Shown here one piece after another: positions 1-5,004 of a DNA stretch of 5,405 bases. The stretch comes from CAZIKB01 sp964539665 (GTDB lineage Bacteria > Zhuqueibacterota > Zhuqueibacteria > Oceanimicrobiales > Oceanimicrobiaceae), in assembly GCA_964539665.1 (NCBI GenBank), contig CAZIKB010000231.1, positions 1 through 5,405 of the forward strand, in the 5' to 3' direction. The notes under the pieces were generated by a model that was not told the origin of the DNA, ran no database searches, and saw only the letters and a program-made list of their open reading frames with translations. The number at the start of each line of letters is the position of its first letter. The first letter of the stretch is position 1. The position numbers were made by a program, and so were the translations under genes.

Positions 1-1059
1 GTTGATGATTCCTTTATTGACTACTTCTGGACCTTTCGGTTTATTCATCAACCCATTTTTAAAATATTAGTTTCTGAACTCCCTGATGCCGCCATTTATC
101 ACACAGTTTCAACAGGATATGCCGGCCTGTTAGCAGTGGTTGCTAAATTAAAATCTAACCGTCCCCTGATGTTGACTGAACATGGTATTTACACCCGGGA
201 AAGACGAATTGAAATTAGCCGGGCGGATTGGATTTATGAAAACGATAATCACCAGCTAAAAGTGCGCAAATCACAAAGCAGTTTTAAAGACCTTTGGGTG
301 AAAATGTTTACAAGTTTGAGTGCACTTTGTTATAATTATGCGGATGTCATCATAACATTATTTCAGGCCAATCAAAATTTTCAACTGGAAGATGGCGCCG
401 ATCCTGCCAAAACTATGTTAATACCCAATGCTGTAGACATCAAGAAATTGCAGAATCTCAAAAAAGAAAAAAAGGCTGATCCCGATGAATTTGTACTTGG
501 ATTCATGGGTCGGGTTGTGTCAATTAAAGATGTTAAAACATTCATTCGTGCGTGTAAGAGTGTTGCAAATGCCATATTGAAATTGAAAATATATATCATG
601 GGGCCGACAGATGAAGAAGAAACTTATTATGAAGAATGCCTGAAATTAACAAATCTTTTGGGTTTGCAAAATATCATTCAATTCACAGGCAAAATTGACA
701 TCTGTGAATATTATCCCAAAATTGATCTTCTGGTATTAACCAGTATTAGTGAAGCGCAACCCCTGGTCATACTTGAAGCAAACTGTATGGGGATACCTGC
801 TGTAGCCACTGACGTGGGTGCATGCAGAGAGTTATTATATGGATGTACACCTGAAGATAAAGCATTGGGGCAAAGCGGTTTTATTGCCGGAATAACCGAT
901 TCCCATGAAATCGCTAATGCTATAATCAGAATTTATAAATCGAAAGAACTTAGATTTAAAATGGGGGAAGCAGGTAAAAAAAGAGTGGCACAATTTTACA
1001 ATAAAACTAATTTAAGCAACAAATATCGTGAATTGTATAAAAAATATCTAGGGGAATAA
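1..1059 (+). CDS. pelF: PelF-like GT4 glycosyltransferase of Pel exopolysaccharide synthesis, 5' end outside the window
   Basis: This is the C-terminal 352 residues of a cytosolic GT-B fold glycosyltransferase. In characterised Pel systems PelF uses a UDP-sugar to build the Pel polymer together with the membrane proteins PelD, PelE and PelG. The frame is open from base 1, so the GTG at 136 is internal; PelF proteins are usually about 500 residues, so roughly 150 are missing. Counting visible residues, TEHGIYTRER lies at 59-68 (a hallmark of PelF) and GFMGRVVSIKD at 167-177 (start of the C-terminal Rossmann domain, with the donor-phosphate-contacting G-R). SEAQPLVILEA at 250-260 carries the GT4 EX7E pair (E251, E259), followed by GIPAVATDVGACREL. 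The motifs and the pelG gene 4 bases downstream together make the call strong. The sugar specificity is known only from the family and cannot be read from the sequence. Confidence 0.93.
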   Translation, partial: VDDSFIDYFWTFRFIHQPIFKILVSELPDAAIYHTVSTGYAGLLAVVAKLKSNRPLMLTEHGIYTRERRIEISRADWIYENDNHQLKVRKSQSSFKDLWVKMFTSLSALCYNYADVIITLFQANQNFQLEDGADPAKTMLIPNAVDIKKLQNLKKEKKADPDEFVLGFMGRVVSIKDVKTFIRACKSVANAILKLKIYIMGPTDEEETYYEECLKLTNLLGLQNIIQFTGKIDICEYYPKIDLLVLTSISEAQPLVILEANCMGIPAVATDVGACRELLYGCTPEDKALGQSGFIAGITDSHEIANAIIRIYKSKELRFKMGEAGKKRVAQFYNKTNLSNKYRELYKKYLGE

Positions 1060-1063
1060 AAAA

Positions 1064-2437
1064 ATGGCAGGAATTGGATTTAGATTAAGGAAAATATTTA
1101 AGCATGATACTTACATCGACGATTTGCGAGGGGTGTTGCTTTCAACTTCCATAGCAGGTGGTCCCATCTTCTTCTCTATTTTATGTTTAATTCTGTTAGG
1201 GATCTTCTCAACCACTTTTTTATCATCGAATGAAATGAGTGTTTTCCTGGTCACAATAGTTTACATTTTTGCATTTTCTTTAATTTCTACCGGGGTGATA
1301 CAGCTCATCGTAACCAGGTATCTGTCAGACCTGATTTACAAGAATGATGTGAAACGGATTTTGCCAACTTTTAGCAGCGTACTGACTATCACAGTAATTT
1401 GTCAGCTTTTGATTGCCCTGCCATTTATGTTTATCTGGAATAATACATTTCTTTACAAATTTACCGCATTAATTCTATTTATCACAATAGGATGTATCTG
1501 GCAATTAATGATTTTCTTAAGCGCTGTTAAAAATTTTCGAATTATATTCTATGCATTTGTAATTGGTTTATGCATAAGTTTCATAACAGCCATGTTTTTA
1601 GGCGGTAGATATGGTCTTACCGGATTTCTTCATGGCTATACAATTGGTCAAATATTGTTATTGTTTATTTTACTTGACAGGGTATTTTTAGAATTTAGAA
1701 GCCAAACAAAACCAGATTTCACCTTCTTTCAATATTTTAAAATGATGCCGCAATTAGTCCTGATTGGTTTTTTTTACAACTCTGGCATCTGGGTAGATAA
1801 AATAATTTTTTGGTTTAGCCAGGAAGGACAGCAGGTAGAGTCATTCCTTTATGCGCATACCGCTTACGATGCAGCCACTTTTATAGCATTTTTAACCGTG
1901 ATACCTTCATACACCTATTTCCTGGTGAAAGTCGAAACCGATTTTTACGGTCATTTCAGAGCATTTTTCCATGCCATTCTAAATAAGAATCCCTTCCAAA
2001 ATATAACTGAGCAAAAATTAAATATTGCAAAATCTGTTAAAGAGAGCTTTATCGGATTAATAAAATTGCAAGGAACCATTACTTTACTCTGTCTAATCTA
2101 TGCAAAAGAATTAGCCGCATTATTTAACGTACCCATCATGGGAACTATTATAATAGAAAAAACTCTGATCACAGCTTTTTTACAAATGTTAGTTTTGATG
2201 GTTCTGATATTTCTCATGTATTTTGACATAAAAGCCCAATTAGTGGCAGTTTCCTCTGTATTTTTAGGATCAAATATTTTACTCACACTGATAACTTTAA
2301 AACTGGGTTTTGTATTCTATGGATACGGATATTTATTCGCTTGCCTGATCTCCTTATCTCTTGGTTATTACCTGTTAAACAAACATTTGAATGATTTAGA
2401 GTATCATACTTTTGTCAGTCAGCCATTGATAGGTTAG
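1064..2437 (+). CDS. pelG: PelG-like multi-pass membrane protein of Pel exopolysaccharide synthesis/export
   Basis: A 457-residue integral membrane protein, the usual PelG length. PelG is related to the MOP/Wzx-type transporters and forms the inner-membrane synthase/transport complex with PelD, PelE and PelF. The N-terminus MAGIGFRLRKIF is typical of PelG. About twelve hydrophobic segments are visible, for example near residues 22-49, 58-83, 104-125, 132-153, 158-180, 190-205, 228-248, 268-288, 328-346, 365-387, 390-411 and 416-437. Two further family-like stretches are GIWVDKIIFW (241-250) and PSYTYFLVKVETDF (281-294). The start is supported by AGGGGA (1050-1055), 8 bases upstream and inside the end of pelF. 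The 4-base spacing implies co-transcription and probable translational coupling. No pel gene follows, consistent with pelG being the last gene of the classical operon order. Confidence 0.93.
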   Translation: MAGIGFRLRKIFKHDTYIDDLRGVLLSTSIAGGPIFFSILCLILLGIFSTTFLSSNEMSVFLVTIVYIFAFSLISTGVIQLIVTRYLSDLIYKNDVKRILPTFSSVLTITVICQLLIALPFMFIWNNTFLYKFTALILFITIGCIWQLMIFLSAVKNFRIIFYAFVIGLCISFITAMFLGGRYGLTGFLHGYTIGQILLLFILLDRVFLEFRSQTKPDFTFFQYFKMMPQLVLIGFFYNSGIWVDKIIFWFSQEGQQVESFLYAHTAYDAATFIAFLTVIPSYTYFLVKVETDFYGHFRAFFHAILNKNPFQNITEQKLNIAKSVKESFIGLIKLQGTITLLCLIYAKELAALFNVPIMGTIIIEKTLITAFLQMLVLMVLIFLMYFDIKAQLVAVSSVFLGSNILLTLITLKLGFVFYGYGYLFACLISLSLGYYLLNKHLNDLEYHTFVSQPLIG

Positions 2438-2463
2438 TTAGAGTTTACCTGACAACATCCCAC

Positions 2464-2511
2464 TCTGTCATTCGAATCCGCTTTAGTGGTTGAGAAATCT
2501 GCCTGAGACAG
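2464..2511. repeat. Degenerate intergenic repeat (CTGTC ... GACAG)
   Basis: The stretch begins CTGTCATTCGAATCC and ends GAGACAG, so its ends can pair (CTGTC 2464-2468 with GACAG 2507-2511). TGTCATTC and GAGAAATCTG recall the GTCATTCTGAG and CGAAGAATCTG pieces of the element at 2695-2878. It looks like an eroded or half copy of the same class of dispersed intergenic repeat. Only this one copy is seen here, so the call rests on resemblance. Confidence 0.35.
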
Positions 2512-2524
2512 AAAATATTTTTCT
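2510..2524 (+). terminator. AT-rich hairpin after pelG, possible weak terminator
   Basis: AGAAAATATTTTTCT forms a perfect 6-bp stem (2510-2515 with 2519-2524) with a 3-base loop, followed by CCATTTTATTACC. It lies about 70 bases after the pelG stop. The stem has only two G-C-type pairs and there is no clean T run, so this is a weak candidate. No better intrinsic terminator was found before the next gene. Confidence 0.2.
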
Positions 2525-2683
2525 CCATTTTATTACCTTTCTAATAATCAAAAAAGATTCTTTCAGTCAAAAATCCAGGGTATCGGGAAATGACAGGCTG
2601 AACAGATAAAAAATTGAGAAATTCAATATGAATCTGAGAGAAAATCAATATCCATTCACTCTTAGTAATTAGTTCATTCAAAT

Positions 2684-2694
2684 AAGAAAATTAA
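2684..2694 (+). repeat. Left direct repeat flanking the candidate MITE
   Basis: AAGAAAATTAA, identical to 2879-2889 on the other side of the inverted-repeat element and directly abutting its left terminus. It is read as one half of a target-site duplication. The low complexity leaves some room for chance. Confidence 0.5.
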
Positions 2695-2878
2695 TAGACT
2701 TTTGCAAAATATACATAAATGTCATTCTGAGCGACCTTTGGGAGCGAAGAATCTGAGACCACTAACATACTGCAAAAATGATAGTTTTGTGGTCACAGAT
2801 TCTTCGTAACGGAGTTTATCCTGAGCAACATCGAAGGGTTCCTCAGAATGACAGAAAAAGAGCATTTTGCAGAAATCT
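2695..2878. mobile_element. Candidate MITE (~184 bp, terminal inverted repeats, 11-bp flanking direct repeat)
   Basis: The left end TAGACTTTTGCAAAAT (2695-2710) matches the reverse complement of the right end, TAGATTTCTGCAAAAT, at 14 of 16 positions. The direct repeat AAGAAAATTAA flanks the element exactly (2684-2694 and 2879-2889), as a target-site duplication would. Inside are two more nested inverted repeats: GTCATTCTGAG (2721-2731) with CTCAGAATGAC (2842-2852), perfect over 11 bp, and CGAAGAATCTGaGACCAC (2745-2762) with its partner at 2789-2806, 17 of 18 paired. There is no transposase frame, so any movement would need a transposase in trans. An 11-bp duplication would fit an IS4-like enzyme, but that is inference. 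The internal motifs resemble widespread intergenic repeats, so a simple palindromic repeat family is the alternative. Confidence 0.6.
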
Positions 2879-2889
2879 AAGAAAATTAA
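2879..2889 (+). repeat. Right direct repeat flanking the candidate MITE
   Basis: AAGAAAATTAA, identical to 2684-2694 and directly abutting the right terminal inverted repeat. With the preceding T at 2878 (2683 on the left) the identity extends to 12 bases, but that T also belongs to the inverted repeat. Confidence 0.5.
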
Positions 2890-2892
2890 ATG

Positions 2893-2904
2893 AAAGGAGG
2901 TGAT
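2893..2904 (+). promoter_or_regulatory. Orphan perfect Shine-Dalgarno-like sequence
   Basis: AAAGGAGGTGAT is complementary over 12 bases to the usual bacterial 16S rRNA 3' end (AUCACCUCCUUU). No normal gene starts after it at a working distance. The candidate starts are ATG at 2903 (20-codon frame, spacing too short), ATG at 2920 (4-codon frame, spacing long) and the paralogue start at 3026, far too distant. It also lies upstream of the likely transcription start. It could be chance in purine-rich DNA or a relic of a lost gene. Confidence 0.3.
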
Positions 2905-2917
2905 GGGAAAGAGGGGG

Positions 2918-2943
2918 CAATGTCTGATTTATAATTCACAGTG
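2918..2943 (+). promoter_or_regulatory. Conserved upstream block with TATAAT, copy 1 (first paralogue)
   Basis: This 26-base block is identical at 24 positions to 3662-3687, upstream of the second paralogue; the core CTGATTTATAATTCACA is exact in both. It contains TATAAT (2930-2935), a perfect sigma-70-type -10 hexamer, which would place the transcription start near 2941-2943 and give a leader of about 84 bases. No TTGACA-like -35 sits at 16-18 bases spacing, so the promoter may depend on an activator or another sigma factor. The unusual conservation outside the hexamer suggests a bound regulator. Alternatively it is part of an RNA structure, since TCAC (2936-2939) can pair with GTGA (2977-2980). 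Confidence 0.6.
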
Positions 2944-2950
2944 GAATCGA

Positions 2951-2974
2951 AAGCAAGAATTATAATACTTGCTT
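2951..2974 (+). promoter_or_regulatory. Leader hairpin of the first paralogue
   Basis: AAGCAAG (2951-2957) pairs perfectly with CTTGCTT (2968-2974), and the AT-rich loop can add three inner pairs. Two short outer pairings are also possible: GTGG (2941-2944) with CCAC (2981-2984), or TCAC with GTGA. The hairpin would begin about 10 bases from the predicted 5' end, a position where stems often protect an mRNA from decay. The second paralogue has a hairpin at the same place with a different stem sequence. Confidence 0.5.
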
Positions 2975-3025
2975 CCGTGACCACTATTCTTACTATTTAT
3001 AATTTTAATTTATAGGAGATTCACA

Positions 3026-3445
3026 ATGAACGATAATGACGTTGAAATGGTGAGAGTGTTCACCAGACAGGTAAATTCTGATGTAGCAGACATTAGTTAT
3101 GCGCACAATGACCAGTTTGAGATTGTCGTTGAAGCCGAGGCTGGACAATCCAAATTTAATGATGGCGGACCATATCGTTTTGACATTACGGTAAGATGTC
3201 TTACACACAACATGAATATAGAATTGCATGAGGAAATAACAGGCAATCTTGCTGAAGCTGCAGGTATAAATAAATGGGACCAACAAAAAAAGCAATTCAA
3301 GACTAACGCAATGGACTGTGAACACCTCCTTCCCGGGGGTAAGTGGAACGACTGTTTTGAGGTGTTGGCAGTTCTGAGTGTAGGAAGACTAAATCCTGAT
3401 ATTTCTATTGCTCGTAGCCCGCTGTTTGTCTGTCACAAAGCATAA
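3026..3445 (+). CDS. Protein of unknown function, paralogue 1 of a tandem three-gene family
   Basis: I do not recognise this 139-residue protein. It shares with the two downstream genes NDVE (4-7), RVFTR (10-14), AD (21-22), VVEAEAG (34-40), GGPY (47-50), CFEV (110-113) and PDISIARSPLF (124-134). Alternating hydrophobic/polar residues with few helical stretches suggest a beta-sandwich. No signal peptide or membrane segment is visible, so it is probably cytosolic. It is the most divergent copy: the GPF(S/T)LKD(V/I)SG block of the others is replaced near 88-105 by a different segment, and it has four cysteines (58, 98, 110, 136), of which only C110 is shared. The start is set by AGGAG (3014-3018) and by alignment of the N-termini. 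Synonymous differences among the copies, as in the VVEAEAG codons, show selection on the protein. It appears to be transcribed alone, with its own promoter block and terminator. Confidence 0.88.
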   Translation: MNDNDVEMVRVFTRQVNSDVADISYAHNDQFEIVVEAEAGQSKFNDGGPYRFDITVRCLTHNMNIELHEEITGNLAEAAGINKWDQQKKQFKTNAMDCEHLLPGGKWNDCFEVLAVLSVGRLNPDISIARSPLFVCHKA

Positions 3446-3476
3446 TCTATTAGGTGGATATCTCAAGCTAAAAGCT

Positions 3477-3512
3477 GAGGGCATTCCGTTAGCGGAGTGC
3501 CCTCGTTTGTTG
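3477..3512 (+). terminator. Intrinsic terminator after the first paralogue
   Basis: A 12-bp stem (3477-3488 with 3493-3504, one G-T pair) closed by the 4-base loop TTAG. The arms are GAGGGCATTCCG and CGGAGTGCCCTC. It is followed by GTTTGTTG, a moderate U-rich tail. It starts 32 bases after the stop codon and separates the first paralogue from the second as its own transcription unit. Confidence 0.8.
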
Positions 3513-3661
3513 ATCATAAGGATGGCTCGTGTCGACAACGGATGATAGTCCTTAACAGCTCGCTTTTTAGGTTCATGCGTAACAAGGGAAAATAGGCAAC
3601 GCTCAGAAAACAAAGATTCTTTGACAAGTGAATGGAATTTAATATCAAGAAAAAAAAGTAT

Positions 3662-3687
3662 CAATGACTGATTTATAATTCACAATG
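3662..3687 (+). promoter_or_regulatory. Conserved upstream block with TATAAT, copy 2 (second paralogue)
   Basis: It matches 2918-2943 at 24 of 26 positions while the flanking sequence is unrelated, so the block itself is what has been kept. TATAAT at 3674-3679 predicts a start near 3685-3687 and a leader of about 73 bases. No -35 box is seen at normal spacing (the region is A-rich). TTGACA at 3621-3626 is too far upstream to pair with it. TTCAC (3679-3683) can pair with GTGAA (3719-3723), enclosing the leader hairpin. Confidence 0.6.
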
Positions 3688-3696
3688 AGATTGCGG

Positions 3697-3715
3697 CCAG
3701 AACTGACGGTTCTGG
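3697..3715 (+). promoter_or_regulatory. Leader hairpin of the second paralogue
   Basis: CCAGAAC (3697-3703) pairs perfectly with GTTCTGG (3709-3715) around the loop TGACG. The 7-bp stem length and its position just after the conserved block match the first paralogue's leader. Because the stem sequence is entirely different there, the pairing rather than the sequence appears conserved. Its function is unknown; mRNA stabilisation or a regulator site are possible. Confidence 0.55.
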
Positions 3716-3758
3716 TTCGTGAAATACAAACGCACAATATTTTAAAAGGAGAATCACT

Positions 3759-4175
3759 ATGAATGCAAACGATGTTGAAATTGCACGAGTTTATACAAGA
3801 ATAGAGAAAGGGACCATAGCAGATACAACTTTCGCCTCCAACGAAAAATTAGAAATTGTTGTTGAAGCTGAGGCAGGCGAAGCAGTTTTTAACAATGGTG
3901 GGCCCTACATAATCGGTATATCAGTACACGACCTGACGGACAGTAAAGTCGAGATACATAACTACGAAGAAAAGGATAATTATCAGGGCGCATGGGCTGA
4001 CCAATCCTACCAGAAAGTCTTTGGCCCGTTCAGCTTAAAAGACGTATCCGGTTTTTCCAGTATTAAAGGTCTTCATTGCTTCGAGGTTCTGGCATATGTG
4101 CGATCAGGTAAGAAAAATCCTGATGTATCTTTCGCCAAGAGCCCTATTTTTTCATATTTTGAAGAAGTCCGCTAA
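3759..4175 (+). CDS. Protein of unknown function, paralogue 2 of a tandem three-gene family
   Basis: A 138-residue protein, about 55-60% identical to paralogue 3 by hand alignment and clearly less like paralogue 1. It carries NDVE (4-7), RVYTR (10-14), AD (21-22), VVEAEAG (34-40), GGPY (47-50), GPFSLKDVSG (89-98), CFEVLAYVR (107-115) and PDVSFAKSPIF (121-131). It looks beta-rich, with no signal peptide or membrane segment. Its single cysteine, C107, is the one shared by all three copies. The most variable stretch is residues 62-86, probably a surface loop region. The start is set by AGGAG (3747-3751) upstream of ATG and by the shared N-terminus. It has its own promoter block, leader hairpin and downstream hairpin. 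The function is not known to me; the strongly kept C-terminal PD-S-A-SP-F block may be a structural edge or an interaction surface. Confidence 0.9.
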   Translation: MNANDVEIARVYTRIEKGTIADTTFASNEKLEIVVEAEAGEAVFNNGGPYIIGISVHDLTDSKVEIHNYEEKDNYQGAWADQSYQKVFGPFSLKDVSGFSSIKGLHCFEVLAYVRSGKKNPDVSFAKSPIFSYFEEVR

Positions 4176-4222
4176 CTTTAGTGATTTTTTGCAGTAAGTT
4201 TCGTTCACTTAGCAAGTAGCGT

Positions 4223-4252
4223 GGGGCAGTCAGCAGAAGCCTGCCCTCGTTA
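4223..4252 (+). terminator. Probable terminator hairpin after the second paralogue
   Basis: GGGGCAG (4223-4229) pairs with CTGCCCT (4241-4247), 7 bp with one G-T pair, around an 11-base loop. It is followed by CGTTACTTTG, a poor U tract. The 3' end GCCCTCGTT is identical to that of the terminator after the first paralogue, which supports a shared role. The T run at 4185-4190 precedes the hairpin and does not contribute. Confidence 0.5.
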
Positions 4253-4332
4253 CTTTGCCTCAATTGAAAGAATTTGATGAGGAGCTTTTTGACTGGTGGT
4301 TATCGCAGAAAAGAAACAGGCATCTGTTCCCG

Positions 4333-4380
4333 AATTCACTGATAATATTTAGATTGGATACTTAGATGATGACGCTATCC
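4333..4380 (+). promoter_or_regulatory. Possible degenerate promoter/leader of the third paralogue
   Basis: The 26-base block of the other two paralogues is not present. There are weak traces at matching distances: ACTGAT 98 bases before the start (TCTGAT at 103 and ACTGAT at 92 in the others), GATAAT (4341-4346) as a 5-of-6 -10 box, and a 5-bp stem GGATA (4356-4360) / TATCC (4376-4380). Each piece alone could be chance. Confidence 0.25.
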
Positions 4381-4435
4381 CTAAGATCTCAGGCTGCCAT
4401 CAGAATTTCATAAGTATTTTGTAAGGAGAACCGCT

Positions 4436-4858
4436 ATGGGACCCAACGATGTTGAAATCGTGAGAGTATATACCAGGCAAGCCAAGGGAGATATTGCAGA
4501 TTGTACCTTTGGCACCGATGAGAAATGTGAAGTTGTTGTTGAAGCTGAAGCAGGTAGTGCTATTTGGGCGATGGGCGTACCATATTGGATTGGGGTTTCG
4601 GTAAGAGATTTAAGCGATCATACTGTTAAGGTATATAGCACTGAAGAAGGGAGTAACCTGGGCGGTTCCAAATGGGAAAAGAAAACCTATAAAAAAGCCT
4701 TTGGCCCCTTTACACTAAAGGATATTTCAGGGCTCACCAAGTTAAAAGGCGCTCATTGTTTTGAGGTTATAGCGTATGTGAGAGCTGGGATGTTAGAACC
4801 AGATGTATCTTTTGCCAGGAGTCCCTTATTTATGTATTATGAGCCCAAGCGAAAGTGA
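4436..4858 (+). CDS. Protein of unknown function, paralogue 3 of a tandem three-gene family
   Basis: A 140-residue protein closest to paralogue 2. It has NDVE (4-7), RVYTR (10-14), AD (21-22), VVEAEAG (34-40), PY (49-50), GPFTLKDISG (90-99), CFEVIAYVR (108-116) and PDVSFARSPLF (122-132), ending in a basic tail PKRK. Cysteines lie at 23, 31 and 108, with only C108 shared by all copies. It differs from the others in the 41-51 loop, where FN(D/N)GGPY becomes WAMGVPYW and gains tryptophans, as if a binding face had changed. No signal peptide or membrane segment is visible. AGGAG (4424-4428) upstream of ATG supports the start. The leader is much less conserved than in the other two copies and I find no strong terminator afterwards. 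The family function is unknown to me. Confidence 0.9.
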   Translation: MGPNDVEIVRVYTRQAKGDIADCTFGTDEKCEVVVEAEAGSAIWAMGVPYWIGVSVRDLSDHTVKVYSTEEGSNLGGSKWEKKTYKKAFGPFTLKDISGLTKLKGAHCFEVIAYVRAGMLEPDVSFARSPLFMYYEPKRK

Positions 4859-5004
4859 GTAAGCAAACTATAACCAGGCGAAAACGCAATTTTGCAAAGA
4901 AGTAGCTCTCAACTTGCTCTGTGGGCAAGGAAGCCAAATGCCTTCAATGCGCGGAATCTCATGATGGTAGATACACACCACGGCACAATTGTGTTTAGCA
5001 AACA

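Larger units (their letters stand above)
2438..3025. other. Non-coding stretch between pelG and the first paralogue
   Basis: No convincing coding frame on either strand. From left to right it holds a degenerate repeat ending in an AT-rich hairpin (2464-2524), unremarkable AT-rich sequence to about 2683, a candidate MITE with flanking direct repeats (2683-2889), an orphan Shine-Dalgarno-like tract (2893-2904), and the upstream block and leader hairpin of the first paralogue (2918-2984). The parts are annotated separately. Confidence 0.75.
3446..3758 (+). other. Spacer between paralogues 1 and 2
   Basis: No gene is supported here. It holds the terminator hairpin of the first paralogue (3477-3512), about 150 bases in which I see nothing convincing apart from a weak TAAGGA/TCCTTA pairing at 3517-3554, and then the conserved upstream block and leader hairpin of the second paralogue (3662-3723). 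Confidence 0.7.

Noticed and set aside
381..599. Open frame on the minus strand inside pelF
   Set aside because: It is antisense to a well-supported glycosyltransferase frame, has no ribosome-binding site of note, and its translation shows no motif.
2695..2878. CRISPR array or riboswitch in the repeat-rich intergenic region
   Set aside because: The repeats are inverted and nested, not regularly spaced direct repeats, and the region is bounded by terminal inverted repeats with flanking direct repeats. No known aptamer core is recognised.
3005..3325. Overlapping minus-strand frames opposite the first paralogue (also 3097-3300)
   Set aside because: The plus-strand protein is conserved in three copies with synonymous changes; the antisense frames are by-products and are not kept opposite the other two copies.
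3621..3626. TTGACA as a -35 box for the second paralogue
   Set aside because: It is 47 bases upstream of the TATAAT at 3674 and only 13 bases from TAATAT at 3640; neither spacing fits a sigma-70 promoter.
3389..3664. Minus-strand frame of 91 codons across the end of paralogue 1 and its terminator
   Set aside because: It overlaps the terminator hairpin and the coding end of the first paralogue, and its translation has no recognisable features.
3026..4858. Toxin-antitoxin or secreted effector/immunity set for the three paralogues
   Set aside because: All three copies belong to one family with the same length and no signal peptide. There is no paired dissimilar partner gene and no toxin motif.
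4913..4929. CTTGC/GCAAG hairpin after the third paralogue as a terminator
   Set aside because: The stem is only 5 bp with a 7-base loop and no T tract follows; it is indistinguishable from chance pairing.
4984..4993. CACAATTGTG palindrome between the convergent genes as an operator
   Set aside because: It lies at the 3' ends of both flanking genes rather than near a promoter, has a single copy, and leaves no loop for a terminator.
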